45,985 bases of DNA, from contig NZ_JARJLM010000208.1 of NCBI RefSeq assembly GCF_029335485.1, positions 1 through 45,985 of the forward strand, written 5' to 3'. Every line of letters begins with the position of its first letter. Positions within the stretch are counted from its first letter, which is position 1. Positions 9,083 to 17,084 of the stretch are shown in pieces. A program made the translations under genes and the position numbers. Source of the DNA: Cupriavidus basilensis (lineage in GTDB: Bacteria; Pseudomonadota; Gammaproteobacteria; Burkholderiales; Burkholderiaceae). The notes beneath the pieces were generated by a model. The model had not been told where the DNA came from, made no database searches, and worked only from the letters and a program-made list of their open reading frames with translations.

Positions 9083-9892
9083 TCAGGAGGCCTTCTTGCG
9101 CGATCGGCCGGTTTTCCCGGTGACGGCGGGCGGGCTCTTGGCGCCATCCGGACTGCTGTCTGCGCCGCCATTCGGGCTGCGGTTGCGCTTGCGGGCGCGG
9201 GTCAGGCTGGAGGTCAGGCGGCGGAAGGCAATGTCCATATGCCGCTGCATGACGCTGCGTGCCAGCTCGGGATCCTTGCCGCGCAGCGCCGCCAGCACCT
9301 CACGGTGCTCGGCGATCGCCTGCGCCCATACCTCGGGCGTCTCGAAGTGGCTGTCCAGCTGGTCGAACAGCAGCCCCAGGCGCAGGTCGAAGAGCCGCCT
9401 GACCACGCCCGCCAGCACGCTGTTGCCGCTGGCCTCGGCCACGCGCACATGAAACAGGCGATCGGCTTCCAGCGGCTTGATGCCGGCCGCGGCATCGGCG
9501 GCCATCTGTTCGATCGCCGCCTCGATCGCGTCGAACTGGGCCTTGCGCCCGGTCCTTGCCGCCAGCGCGGCAACCTCGCCTTCGACCAGGGCGCGCGCGC
9601 GGATCAGTTCAAGCGGCCCTTCCTCGCCGGACAGGTCGAAACCGCCTTCGGCGGGCACAGGCGGCTCGCGCACATAGATGCCCGAGCCCATCCGCACTTC
9701 GATATAGCCCTCGACCTCGAGCGCGATCAGCGCCTCGCGCAGCGACGGCCGGCTCACGCCCAACTGCACCGAGAGCTCCCGCTCGGCCGGCAGGCGCGAG
9801 CCCGCGGGAAATTCGCCTGCCAGGATCAGCGCGCGCAGCTGGCTGCTGATCTGGCGGTAGAGGCGTTGCGGTTCGATCGACTGAATAGGCAT
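9083..9892 (-). CDS. GntR-family (FadR/FCD subfamily) transcriptional regulator
   Basis: This 269-residue protein starts MPIQSIEPQRLYRQISSQL. The N-terminal winged helix spans about residues 8-75, including AGSRLPAERELSVQLGVSRPSLREALIALE, the classic GntR signature. The C-terminal FCD all-helical effector domain contains ADRLFHVRVAEASGN and IAEHREVLAALRGKD, with metal-binding-type Asp and His residues. A basic tail (RARKRNRSPNGG onward) is longer than usual. It is divergent from a sugar-acid dehydratase remnant and a sugar ABC transporter. Two near-identical FadR/PdhR-type operator palindromes lie in the intergenic region, so it very likely represses that transporter operon and releases it on binding a sugar acid. 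TTG at 9898 is a possible alternative start. Confidence 0.92.
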   Translation of the reverse strand: MPIQSIEPQRLYRQISSQLRALILAGEFPAGSRLPAERELSVQLGVSRPSLREALIALEVEGYIEVRMGSGIYVREPPVPAEGGFDLSGEEGPLELIRARALVEGEVAALAARTGRKAQFDAIEAAIEQMAADAAAGIKPLEADRLFHVRVAEASGNSVLAGVVRRLFDLRLGLLFDQLDSHFETPEVWAQAIAEHREVLAALRGKDPELARSVMQRHMDIAFRRLTSSLTRARKRNRSPNGGADSSPDGAKSPPAVTGKTGRSRKKAS

Positions 9893-9975
9893 GGACAAGC
9901 GGCCCCGAGCGGCCAGGACGAATCTCCAGGGCGCGGATTATACGATGGCATACCTGCGGACAGGTTCCGCCCCGC

Positions 9976-9992
9976 AATTGGCTTGACCAGTT
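9976..9992. promoter_or_regulatory. GntR/FadR-type operator, copy 1
   Basis: AATTGGCTTGACCAGTT is a 17-bp imperfect palindrome of the TTGG-N4/5-ACCA type bound by FCD GntR regulators such as PdhR and LldR. It shares 13 of 17 positions with the second copy 112 bp away and lies about 85 bp from the gntR start. It may overlap a TTGACC hexamer (9983-9988). Confidence 0.6.
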
Positions 9993-10087
9993 GTCCGCTC
10001 CGCTGGAGTCTATGCAGCGCCCCCCTGAATGTCCAGACCGGGCGCGAACGCGCCGCAGCCTGGGCGGCGGCATCCGTAGAGACCATT

Positions 10088-10104
10088 AATTGGTAATACC
10101 AGTT
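10088..10104. promoter_or_regulatory. GntR/FadR-type operator, copy 2
   Basis: AATTGGTAATACCAGTT has a perfect core dyad TGGTA-A-TACCA (10091-10101) and resembles the PdhR/LldR box consensus AATTGGTNNNACCAATT. Its centre (10096) is 112 bp from that of copy 1 (9984). This spacing would allow a dimer at each site and possibly a DNA loop. Confidence 0.7.
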
Positions 10105-10274
10105 TACCTGTCCACACTCCTGAACTAGACTCCGCTCACTCGGCATGCGCGGCAAGGCAGTGACGGTCGCAGGCATTCCGGAGCTGCATCGCACAATAAA
10201 GCGGGCATCGGCACAGGCGGCGCCAACGCGCTGGACGTTGCCACGCGGCACCCCGCAGAACGCAGGAGACCCGA

Positions 10275-11047
10275 GTGAACGACGAAACGCCGCCGAAGCC
10301 CCCGTCATCCCCATTGCCTCCCACGCGCCGCAGCCAGGCCTGGTTCGGCCGCCTCGACCGCGATGGCTTCATCTACCGTTCGTGGCTGAAGAACCGCCGC
10401 ATCCCCCACGACCAGTTCGACGGCCGTCCGGTCATCGGCATCTGCAACACCTATTCCGAACTCCCCCCCTGCAACTCGCACTTCCGCACGCTGGCTGAAC
10501 AGGTCAAGATCGGCGTGTGGGAAGCGGGAGGTTTCCCACTCGAATTCCCGGTGATGTCGCTGGGCGAGACCATGCTGCGCCCGACGCGATGCTGTTCCGC
10601 AACCTGGCCAGCATGGACGTGGACGAATCGATCCGCGGCAACCCGATCGACGGCGCGGTGCTGCTGATGGGCTGCGACAAGACCACGCCGGCGCTGATGA
10701 TGGGCGCGGCCTCCTGCATGGTCCGCGTGTCGGACGCGCGCATGAGCGGCACGGCCTATGGCACGGTGGTGCTGCACGTGGCGCCCGAGGCGGCGGCTGG
10801 CGGCCCGCTGGCGCTGGTGCGTGACGGCGACATGGTCGAGCTGGATGTCGCCGCACGCAAGCTGCACCTGCATGTTTCCGACGAAGAACTGCAGCGCCGC
10901 CGCGCCGCGTGGCAGGCGCCCGCCCTGCCGATGGAACGCGGCTGGACCCGGCTCTACGTCGAACATGTGCAGCAGGCCAACCTGGGCGCCGACCTGGATT
11001 TCCTGGTGGGCAAGAGCGGCGCCGCCGTGCCCAAGGACAACCACTGA
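10275..11047 (+). pseudogene. Degenerate IlvD/Edd-family sugar-acid dehydratase (frameshift plus internal deletion)
   Basis: The reading frame from GTG 10275 (AGGAG upstream) encodes a typical N-terminus of pentonate dehydratases: SQAWFGRLDRDGFIYRSWLK, then IGICNTYSELPPCNSHF with Fe-S cysteines, then SLGETMLRPT. After codon 104 the homology moves to another frame (AMLFRNLASMDVDESIRGNP), as if one base were missing at about 10587. That frame continues through MGCDKTTPALMMGAASC and then jumps directly to MVRVSDARMSGTAYGT, which belongs near the C-terminus. About 320 residues of the normal 570-600 are missing at the junction near 10717, including most of the substrate and cluster environment. 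The C-terminal part ends naturally at 11047. The product cannot be a working dehydratase. The parent enzyme would have dehydrated a sugar acid such as arabinonate or xylonate. Confidence 0.88.
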
Positions 11048-11109
11048 GGCGTACGTTGAACGATTAGCAGCAGCGGCCCCCGCACGAACGCCACATGGAG
11101 ACACCAGGC

Positions 11110-12282
11110 ATGGCATCGGTACAGATTCGCGGCATCGAGAAGATCTTCGGCAGCACGCAGGTCATACGCGGCGTGGACATCGATATCGAAGACGGCCAGT
11201 TCACCGTGCTGGTCGGGCCATCCGGCTGCGGCAAATCCACGCTGCTGCGCATGATTGCCGGGCTGGAGGAAATCACCACCGGCGAGATCGCCATCGGCGG
11301 CCGGGTGGTCAACCGCCTGCCGCCCAAGGAGCGCGACATCGCCATGGTGTTCCAGAACTATGCGCTCTACCCGCATATGACGGTCTACGACAACATGGCC
11401 TTCTCGCTCAAGCTCGCCCGGGGCAACAAGGACGAGATAAAGCGGAAGGTGGACCAGGCCTCCGCCATTCTCGGCCTGGACAGCCTGCTGGACCGCTACC
11501 CGCGCCAGCTCTCCGGCGGGCAGCGCCAGCGCGTGGCGATGGGACGCGCCATCGTGCGCGATCCGCAGGTGTTCCTGTTCGACGAGCCGCTCTCCAACCT
11601 CGATGCCAAGCTGCGCGTGCAGATGCGCGCGGAGATCAAGGAGCTGCACCAGCGCCTGCGCACCACTTCGGTCTATGTCACGCATGACCAGATCGAGGCC
11701 ATGACCATGGCCGACCAGATCGTGGTGATGCGCGACGGCCGCGTGGAGCAGCGCGGCAAGCCGCTCGAACTCTACGACCGCCCCGACAACCTCTTCGTGG
11801 CTGGCTTTATCGGCTCGCCGGCGATGAACTTCATCCCCGGCGTGCTGCACCGCCAGGGCGGCGCGGCGATGGTCGAGTTCCCCGATGGCACGCGCCTGCC
11901 CGCGCCCGCACGCTTCGACAGCCGCACCGGCATCGACGGCCAGCGCGTGATCTACGGCGCGCGCCCCGAGCACCTGAGCCTGGGCGCGCCCGGCCAGGGC
12001 CTGCAGACCCGCGTTTCGGTGGTGGAGCCCACCGGCGCCAACACCGAGATCTATTCCCGCTTCTGCGAGACGGAGTTCATCTCGGTCTTCCGCGAGCGCC
12101 ACGACTTCGCCGCGGGCGACATCCTGCACCTGGTGCCCGACCACCAGCACAGCCACCTGTTCGATGCCGAATCGGGCCAGACGCTGCTGCGCCATGGCGC
12201 ACCGGCACCGGCGGGCGGCCCGGGAAACAGGCATGACCAGCACGGGGCGCAGCCCCTGACCACGGAGGAGACAAAGCAATGA
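11110..12282 (+). CDS. Sugar ABC transporter ATP-binding protein (CUT1, UgpC/MalK type)
   Basis: The product has 390 residues from ATG 11110, with GGAG nine bases upstream; the ATG at 11095 overlaps that site and is less likely. The nucleotide-binding domain shows Walker A GPSGCGKS (36-43), Q-loop [10 protein letters not shown] (81-90), signature LSGGQ (134-138), Walker B FLFDEP (155-160) and the H-loop VTHDQIEA. The C-terminal 150 residues form the regulatory OB-fold (TOBE) domain typical of MalK/UgpC proteins ([16 protein letters not shown]). It energises uptake of a sugar or polyol together with the following binding protein and two permeases. Its stop overlaps the next start by four bases (ATGA). 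The gene lies 62 bp after the dehydratase remnant and is probably controlled by the divergent GntR protein. Confidence 0.95.
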   Translation: MASVQIRGIEKIFGSTQVIRGVDIDIEDGQFTVLVGPSGCGKSTLLRMIAGLEEITTGEIAIGGRVVNRLPPKERDIAMVFQNYALYPHMTVYDNMAFSLKLARGNKDEIKRKVDQASAILGLDSLLDRYPRQLSGGQRQRVAMGRAIVRDPQVFLFDEPLSNLDAKLRVQMRAEIKELHQRLRTTSVYVTHDQIEAMTMADQIVVMRDGRVEQRGKPLELYDRPDNLFVAGFIGSPAMNFIPGVLHRQGGAAMVEFPDGTRLPAPARFDSRTGIDGQRVIYGARPEHLSLGAPGQGLQTRVSVVEPTGANTEIYSRFCETEFISVFRERHDFAAGDILHLVPDHQHSHLFDAESGQTLLRHGAPAPAGGPGNRHDQHGAQPLTTEETKQ

Positions 12283-13601
12283 GCACACCGACCAATTTCA
12301 CGAGGCGCGATTTCCTGCTATCCACCGCTGCGGTCGCCGCCACCACGGCGCTGGGCGGCCATGCCTTCGCCGCCCCGGCCCCGCTGCTGGCCAAGCCGGA
12401 AGCCGGCGCCAAGCTGCGCGTGCTGCGCTGGAAGCGCTTCGTGCAGGGCGACGAAGACCTGTGGAATGCCAACACGAAGAAATTCACCGAGCTGACCGGC
12501 GTCGAGGTGCGCGTCGACAACGAAGGCTGGGAAGACGTGCGGCCCAAGGCCGCGGTGGCGGCCAGCGTCGGCAGCGGGCCGGACATCATCATCGGCTGGT
12601 TCGACGACCCGCAGCAATACCCCGACAAGCTGGTCGACCTCACCGGCCTGGCCGACTACCTGGGCGGCAAGTACGGCGGCTGGTACGACGTCTGCCGCAA
12701 ATACGGCACGCACAACGGCAAGTGGATCGGCCTGCCGCTGGGCGTGGTCGGCAATGCGCTGGTCTATCGCGAAAGCCATGTCAGGGCAGCAGGCTTCGAC
12801 ACCATTCCCAAGGATCTCCCCGGCTTCCTCAAGCTGTGCCAGGGCCTCAAGGCCAAGGGCACGCCCTGCGGCTTCGCGCTGGGCAAGGCGGTCGGCGACG
12901 GCAACAACTGGGCGCACTGGCTGCTGTGGTCGCATGGCGGCATGCTGGTCGACACCAAGGGCAAGGTCGTGGTCAACTCGCCCGAGACCTGGGCCGCGCT
13001 GGAGTATGCCAGGCAGCTCTACGCCACCTTCGTGCCGGGCACGCTGTCGTGGCAAGACCCGTCGAACAACAAGGCCTTCCTCGACGGCCAGATCAGCCTG
13101 ACCGCCAACGGCATCTCGGTCTACTACGCGGCCAAGAATTCGAAGGAACCCAAGCTGCAGGAAATGGCGCGCGACATCCAGCACGCGCACTTTCCCATCG
13201 GCACATCGGGCAAGCCGACCGAGCTGATGCAGATCACGCAAATGATGCTGTTCAAGCATGCCAAGTACCCGAACGCGGCCAAGGCCTACCTGCAGTTCAT
13301 GATGGAGCCCGAGCAATACAACCCGTGGATGGAAGCCGCCATCGGCTACGTCAGCCAGCCGCTCAAGGCCTACGAGGCCAACCCGATCTGGACGGCCGAC
13401 CCCAAGCACACCGTCTACCGCGAGGCCGCCTCGCTGATGCTCGACAACGGCCACGCCGGCCCGCTGGGCACGGCTTCGGCAGCGGCCATGGCCGACTACA
13501 TCGTGGTCGACATGGTGGCCGAGGCCGCCAGTGGCTCCAAGACGCCCAAGGAGGCGGCGGCGCGCGCGGCGGAGCGGGCGCAGCGGTATTACAAGGCTTA
13601 G
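12279..13601 (+). CDS. CUT1 sugar ABC transporter substrate-binding protein with Tat signal
   Basis: This 440-residue extracytoplasmic binding protein of family 1 (MalE/UgpB-like) starts [20 protein letters not shown]. The twin arginine with FLL and the following alanine-rich stretch form a Tat signal, cleaved near HAFAAPA. This predicts export of a folded protein; most relatives use Sec. The mature part has the family's SGPDIIIGWFDDPQQYPDKL and a C-terminal region with PYxxA-like helices. It would bind a sugar, oligosaccharide or polyol in the periplasm and pass it to the two permeases downstream. The start overlaps the ATPase stop (ATGA). The ligand is unknown; the adjacent dehydratase remnant and GntR regulator hint at a pentose or sugar acid. 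Confidence 0.93.
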   Translation: MSTPTNFTRRDFLLSTAAVAATTALGGHAFAAPAPLLAKPEAGAKLRVLRWKRFVQGDEDLWNANTKKFTELTGVEVRVDNEGWEDVRPKAAVAASVGSGPDIIIGWFDDPQQYPDKLVDLTGLADYLGGKYGGWYDVCRKYGTHNGKWIGLPLGVVGNALVYRESHVRAAGFDTIPKDLPGFLKLCQGLKAKGTPCGFALGKAVGDGNNWAHWLLWSHGGMLVDTKGKVVVNSPETWAALEYARQLYATFVPGTLSWQDPSNNKAFLDGQISLTANGISVYYAAKNSKEPKLQEMARDIQHAHFPIGTSGKPTELMQITQMMLFKHAKYPNAAKAYLQFMMEPEQYNPWMEAAIGYVSQPLKAYEANPIWTADPKHTVYREAASLMLDNGHAGPLGTASAAAMADYIVVDMVAEAASGSKTPKEAAARAAERAQRYYKA

Positions 13602-13755
13602 CGCCGCCGGCCCTTGCCGTGGCCGGCATCGCAGACGTCTGGCGTGTCTCCCCCGCTCGAGCTTGACGGGGCGAGGCAAAGCAGCGCACTGCGGGCGTGC
13701 CGGGCAAGCGGCAGCCGGTGCATCAAACCAGGCCCCTCGGGGGAAAGGAGGTCCG

Positions 13756-14712
13756 ATGGACCAAGGCATAGACAAGCCGCTCGTCATGCCGGAGCCGCCG
13801 CCGGGCGTGCCCGCGCTCTCGCGGCTGTTGAACAACCGCCATGCGCTCGGGCTGCTGTTCATGCTGCCCACCGCGTTGTTGCTGCTGGTCTTCCTGACCT
13901 ATCCGCTCGGTCTCGGCGTGTGGCTCGGCTTCACCAACACCAAGATCGGCGGCACCGGCGAATGGATCGGCCTGGCCAATTACACCTACCTGGCCGGCGA
14001 CTCGCTGACGCAGCTGGCGCTGTTCAACACGCTCTTCTACACCGTGGTGGCCAGCGTGCTGAAGTTCGCGCTGGGACTGTGGCTGGCGCTGCTGCTCAAC
14101 AAGAACCTGCCGTTCAAGTCCTTCTTCCGCGCCATCGTGCTGCTGCCGTGGATCGTGCCGACGGCGCTGTCGGCGCTGGCCTTCTGGTGGATCTACGACG
14201 CGCAGTTCTCCATCATCAGCTGGACCCTGGTCAAGCTCGGGCTGATCGACCGCTATATCGACTTCCTCGGCGACCCGTGGCTGGCCCGCTTCTCCACCAT
14301 CGCCGCCAATGTCTGGCGCGGCATTCCCTTCGTCGCGATCTCGCTGCTGGCCGGGCTGCAGACCATCTCGCCCACGCTGTACGAGGCCGCCTCCATCGAC
14401 GGCGTCACGCCGTGGCAGCAGTTCCGCTACGTCACGCTGCCGCTGCTGACGCCGATCATCGCGGTGGTGATGACCTTCTCGGTGCTGTTCACCTTCACCG
14501 ATTTCCAGCTGATCTACGTGCTCACGCGCGGCGGCCCGCTCAACGCCACCCACCTGATGGCCACGCTGTCCTTCCAGCGTGCGATTCCCGGCGGCTCGCT
14601 GGGCGAAGGCGCGGCCATCGCCACCATGATGGTGCCCTTCCTGCTGGCGGCAATCCTGTTCTCCTACTTCGGCCTGCAGCGGCGCGCCTGGCAACAGGGA
14701 GGCGACAAATGA
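13756..14712 (+). CDS. CUT1 sugar ABC transporter permease (MalF/UgpA type)
   Basis: This 318-residue inner-membrane protein starts at ATG 13756 behind AAAGGAGGT. A short cytoplasmic leader is followed by six hydrophobic segments, the first being LGLLFMLPTALLLLVFLTYPLGLGVWL. The cytoplasmic EAA loop reads YEAASIDGVTPWQQFRYVTLPLLTP, the site that contacts the ATPase. The C-terminus FGLQRRAWQQGGDK is typical. The gene follows the binding-protein gene after a 154-bp gap that holds no recognisable gene or hairpin. It overlaps the second permease by four bases (ATGA), so the two are made in equal amounts as a heterodimeric channel. Confidence 0.95.
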   Translation: MDQGIDKPLVMPEPPPGVPALSRLLNNRHALGLLFMLPTALLLLVFLTYPLGLGVWLGFTNTKIGGTGEWIGLANYTYLAGDSLTQLALFNTLFYTVVASVLKFALGLWLALLLNKNLPFKSFFRAIVLLPWIVPTALSALAFWWIYDAQFSIISWTLVKLGLIDRYIDFLGDPWLARFSTIAANVWRGIPFVAISLLAGLQTISPTLYEAASIDGVTPWQQFRYVTLPLLTPIIAVVMTFSVLFTFTDFQLIYVLTRGGPLNATHLMATLSFQRAIPGGSLGEGAAIATMMVPFLLAAILFSYFGLQRRAWQQGGDK

Positions 14713-15608
14713 AAGCAAAAGCCAAAGCCGATGCGGCGGCGCTGACGGCGCCCGAACAGCAGGGCATGGACTACCTGCAGTCGATCCCGCGGCGCTGGGT
14801 GACCATCTACATCCCGCTGGGCATCTTCGTTTTCGTGCTGCTGTTTCCGTTCTACTGGATGGCGATCACCGCCTTCAAGCCGGACGGCGAACTGCTGATG
14901 CGCAGCGCCAACCCGTTCTGGGTGATGGCGCCCACCTTCGCGCACTTCAAGAAGCTGCTGTTCGACACGCCCTACCCGGCCTGGCTGTTCAATACCGTGA
15001 TCGTCTCGACGGTGTCCACCTTTGCCTCGCTGGCGGCCAGCGTGCTGGCCGCCTATGCGATCGAGCGGCTGCGCTTCCAGGGCGCCAAGCCGGTCGGGCT
15101 GGCCATCTTCCTGGCCTACCTGATCCCGCCCTCGATCCTGTTCATCCCGCTGGCGTCGATCGTGTTCCGGCTCGGGCTGTTCGATACGCGCTGGGCGCTG
15201 ATCCTCACCTACCCGACCTTCCTGATCCCGTTCTGCACCTGGCTGCTGATGGGCTACTTCCGCTCCATTCCCTACGAGCTGGAGGAGTGCGCGCTGATCG
15301 ACGGCGCCACGCGCTGGGAGATCCTGGTCAAGATCATCCTGCCGCTGGCCGTGCCCGGCCTGATCTCGGCCGGCATCTTCGCCTTCACGCTGTCGTGGAA
15401 CGAGTTCATCTACGCGCTGACCTTCATCTCCTCCTCCGAGGTGAAGACGGTGCCGGTGGGCATCGTCACCGAGCTGATCGAGGGCGACGTGTACCACTGG
15501 GGCGCGCTGATGGCCGGCGCCTTGCTCGGCTCGCTGCCGGTGGCGCTGGTGTATTCGTTCTTTGTCGAGTACTACGTCTCGGGCATGACGGGGGCGGTGA
15601 AGGAGTAA
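14709..15608 (+). CDS. CUT1 sugar ABC transporter permease (MalG/UgpE type)
   Basis: This 299-residue permease begins MKAKAKADAAALTAPEQQ, a charged cytoplasmic tail. Six hydrophobic segments follow, starting at WVTIYIPLGIFVFVLLFPFYW. The EAA loop is YELEECALIDGATRWEILVKI, and the C-terminus YVSGMTGAVKE is typical of MalG-type partners. It pairs with the preceding permease to form the channel; its start lies inside the previous stop codon. It is the last gene of the transporter operon. No sugar kinase, isomerase or intact dehydratase is linked, so catabolism of the imported compound must be encoded elsewhere or has been lost. Confidence 0.95.
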   Translation: MKAKAKADAAALTAPEQQGMDYLQSIPRRWVTIYIPLGIFVFVLLFPFYWMAITAFKPDGELLMRSANPFWVMAPTFAHFKKLLFDTPYPAWLFNTVIVSTVSTFASLAASVLAAYAIERLRFQGAKPVGLAIFLAYLIPPSILFIPLASIVFRLGLFDTRWALILTYPTFLIPFCTWLLMGYFRSIPYELEECALIDGATRWEILVKIILPLAVPGLISAGIFAFTLSWNEFIYALTFISSSEVKTVPVGIVTELIEGDVYHWGALMAGALLGSLPVALVYSFFVEYYVSGMTGAVKE

Positions 15609-15633
15609 GGGAACGCGCGTGGCGAGGGCAGGC

Positions 15634-15639
15634 TAAAAT
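15634..15639 (+). promoter_or_regulatory. Possible -10 element TAAAAT before the His-tail gene
   Basis: GGCTAAAATG contains TAAAAT, a common -10 form in this group of bacteria, 68 bp before the ATG at 15707 and 26 bp after the permease stop. No good -35 hexamer is present at 16-18 bp spacing, so the call is tentative. Confidence 0.35.
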
Positions 15640-15706
15640 GCGGCTTGTTGCGCGCCGGCGGCAGTCCCGGCGCCGTTGAATCATCCCGCTTCCAGGCAAG
15701 AATCAC

Positions 15707-15934
15707 ATGAGCCCCAAACCCGCCCGCACCCTGACCTTCAAGTGCAAGAAGTGCACCAAGCCCGTCACGCTGTTCCTGCAGAAAGTATCGGCATGCTCGC
15801 ATATCACGCCGTACCAGGGCTGGTGCAAGTGCGGTGAACTGATGCGCCACGCCACCGGCGACAAGGATGCAGTGGCATCCTTCGTCAGCTCCGTCGACGG
15901 CAACTGGTCGCATCACCACCACCATCACCATTGA
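15707..15934 (+). CDS. Small Cys-rich protein with natural C-terminal His7 tail
   Basis: This 75-residue protein begins MSPKPARTLTFKCKKC and has five cysteines as C13-x2-C16, C30-S-H and C40-x-C42, the pattern of a small zinc-ribbon-like domain. The last seven residues are all histidine (15911-15931), encoded by mixed CAT and CAC codons before TGA. The mixed codons and the uninterrupted native context argue against a cloning tag. I do not recognise a named family. Cysteines plus a histidine tail suggest binding or buffering of zinc, nickel or copper. The next gene encodes a zinc metallopeptidase 11 bases downstream and is probably co-transcribed, so a metal-supply role is possible; that is inference. 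Confidence 0.8.
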   Translation: MSPKPARTLTFKCKKCTKPVTLFLQKVSACSHITPYQGWCKCGELMRHATGDKDAVASFVSSVDGNWSHHHHHHH

Positions 15935-15945
15935 GCAGCCGTAAC

Positions 15946-16482
15946 ATGCCCGTCCCCGGCAGCAACGCCTGGCGCCCCGGCGTCAAGGATCCGCTGCGCT
16001 TCCTGAGCGCGTATCCGGAGGGCGTGCTGGACCAGGTGCGCCAGCTGGTTGCCGCCAACCGGCTGGGCGAGCACCTGGCGAAGAAATACCCCGCGCGCCA
16101 CACCGTGCAGACCGACCGCGCGCTGTACGACTACACGGCGGAGCTGAAGCAGGAATTCCTGCGCACCGCGCCGCCCATCCACAAGGTTGCGTTCGACGCC
16201 AAGATCGACGTGGTGCATCGCGCGCTCGGCCTGCACACCGCCATCTCGCGCGTGCAAGGCGGCAAGCTGAAGGCCAAGAAGGAAATCCGCGTGGCGTCCC
16301 TGTTCAAGGAAGCGCCACCCGAATTCCTGCGGATGATCGTGGTGCACGAACTCGCGCACCTGAAGGAAAGCGATCACAACAAGGCGTTCTACCGGCTCTG
16401 CGAATACATGGAGCCGGCCTACCACCAGCTGGAATTCGACACGCGCCTGTTCCTGGCATGGCGCGAACTCGAACCCGGCTAG
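15946..16482 (+). CDS. YgjP/M48-type (DUF45-like) zinc metallopeptidase
   Basis: This 178-residue protein is read from ATG 15946 (a TTG at 15931, overlapping the previous stop, is an alternative). The zinc-binding motif HELAHLKESDHNKAF contains HExxH followed by H-x3-F, as in YgjP/WLM-like metallopeptidases, and the C-terminal CEYMEPAYHQLEFDTRL is characteristic. There is no signal peptide or membrane segment, so it should be cytoplasmic. Relatives are small predicted metal-dependent hydrolases whose physiological substrates are poorly known. Its neighbour upstream is the Cys-rich His-tailed protein; downstream it is convergent with the RidA gene across 22 bp. Confidence 0.85.
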   Translation: MPVPGSNAWRPGVKDPLRFLSAYPEGVLDQVRQLVAANRLGEHLAKKYPARHTVQTDRALYDYTAELKQEFLRTAPPIHKVAFDAKIDVVHRALGLHTAISRVQGGKLKAKKEIRVASLFKEAPPEFLRMIVVHELAHLKESDHNKAFYRLCEYMEPAYHQLEFDTRLFLAWRELEPG

Positions 16483-16504
16483 CGCCCGCGCAAGCGTGCC
16501 GGCC

Positions 16505-17020
16505 CTACTTGCGGCGCGCGGCCACCACTTCGATCTCCACGCGCCAGGCGGCATTGGCCAGCCCCATCACCTGGAACACCGAACGCGTCGGCAAGTTCGG
16601 CTGCTCCCTGGTGCCGAAGAACTGCGTGTAACCCTCCATGAAGCCGGCGAAATCCATCTTGTTGTCCTTGGCGGGATCCCCCACCAGGAACACCTGCATC
16701 TTCACCACGTCCCCCAGCCCCAGGCCCAGGCCGGCCAGGCTTTTCTCGATCGCCTTCAGCACCCCGACGGTCTGCGCCCTGGTATCGCCGCCATAGGCGA
16801 GCGGGTTGTCGCGCGGCTGGGTGGCGTCCTGCACCGGCGGCACCTGCCCGGACAGATAGACCGTGGAAACCGTGGTCGGAATCTCGACGGCGGCGGCGAT
16901 GGGAAAGGTGGAGTTGGGGATGCGGTGACGGATCACATCGTCGGCGGCATGTGCCGCGCCGGCGGCGAAGGCGGACAGTGCGCAGAGCGCCAGGACCGGC
17001 TTGCGGAAGTGAAATGACAT
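16505..17020 (-). CDS. Exported RidA-family (YjgF/UK114) imine/enamine deaminase
   Basis: The product has 171 residues. The ATG at 17020 has AAGGA upstream; a longer frame would precede it with unrelated sequence. It begins with a clear Sec signal peptide (MSFHFRKPVLALCALSAFAAG, cleavage after AHA), unusual for a family that is normally cytoplasmic. The RidA fold follows: VYLSGQVPP, TRAQTVGVLKAIEKSLAGLG, and the C-terminal TRSVFQV with the catalytic-site arginine (R146) and VEIEVVA with the conserved glutamate (E162). Both key residues are kept, so hydrolysis of imines or enamines to carbonyl plus ammonia is plausible, here in the periplasm. It is third in an operon after a Tat-exported flavin amine oxidase and a cytochrome c. 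Hydrolysing the oxidase product is the natural role. Confidence 0.9.
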   Translation of the reverse strand: MSFHFRKPVLALCALSAFAAGAAHAADDVIRHRIPNSTFPIAAAVEIPTTVSTVYLSGQVPPVQDATQPRDNPLAYGGDTRAQTVGVLKAIEKSLAGLGLGLGDVVKMQVFLVGDPAKDNKMDFAGFMEGYTQFFGTREQPNLPTRSVFQVMGLANAAWRVEIEVVAARRK

Positions 17021-17084
17021 GTAGGAATCCTTGTAGTTGATATCGGCGTTGGTGCTGCCTCGGGCGGACCTTGCGGCGCGTCGC

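Larger units (their letters stand above)
9893..10274. other. Divergent regulatory region between gntR and the sugar operon
   Basis: This 382-bp stretch has no credible gene. It contains the two GntR-type operators listed separately, and AGGAG at 10264-10268 before the GTG start of the dehydratase remnant. I could not identify a convincing -35/-10 pair with standard spacing on either strand. Confidence 0.6.

Noticed and set aside
15911-15931. Vector or expression-tag contamination as the source of the seven histidines
   Set aside because: The codons are mixed, the flanking sequence is continuous with the native upstream protein and the downstream metallopeptidase gene, and no linker or vector sequence is present.
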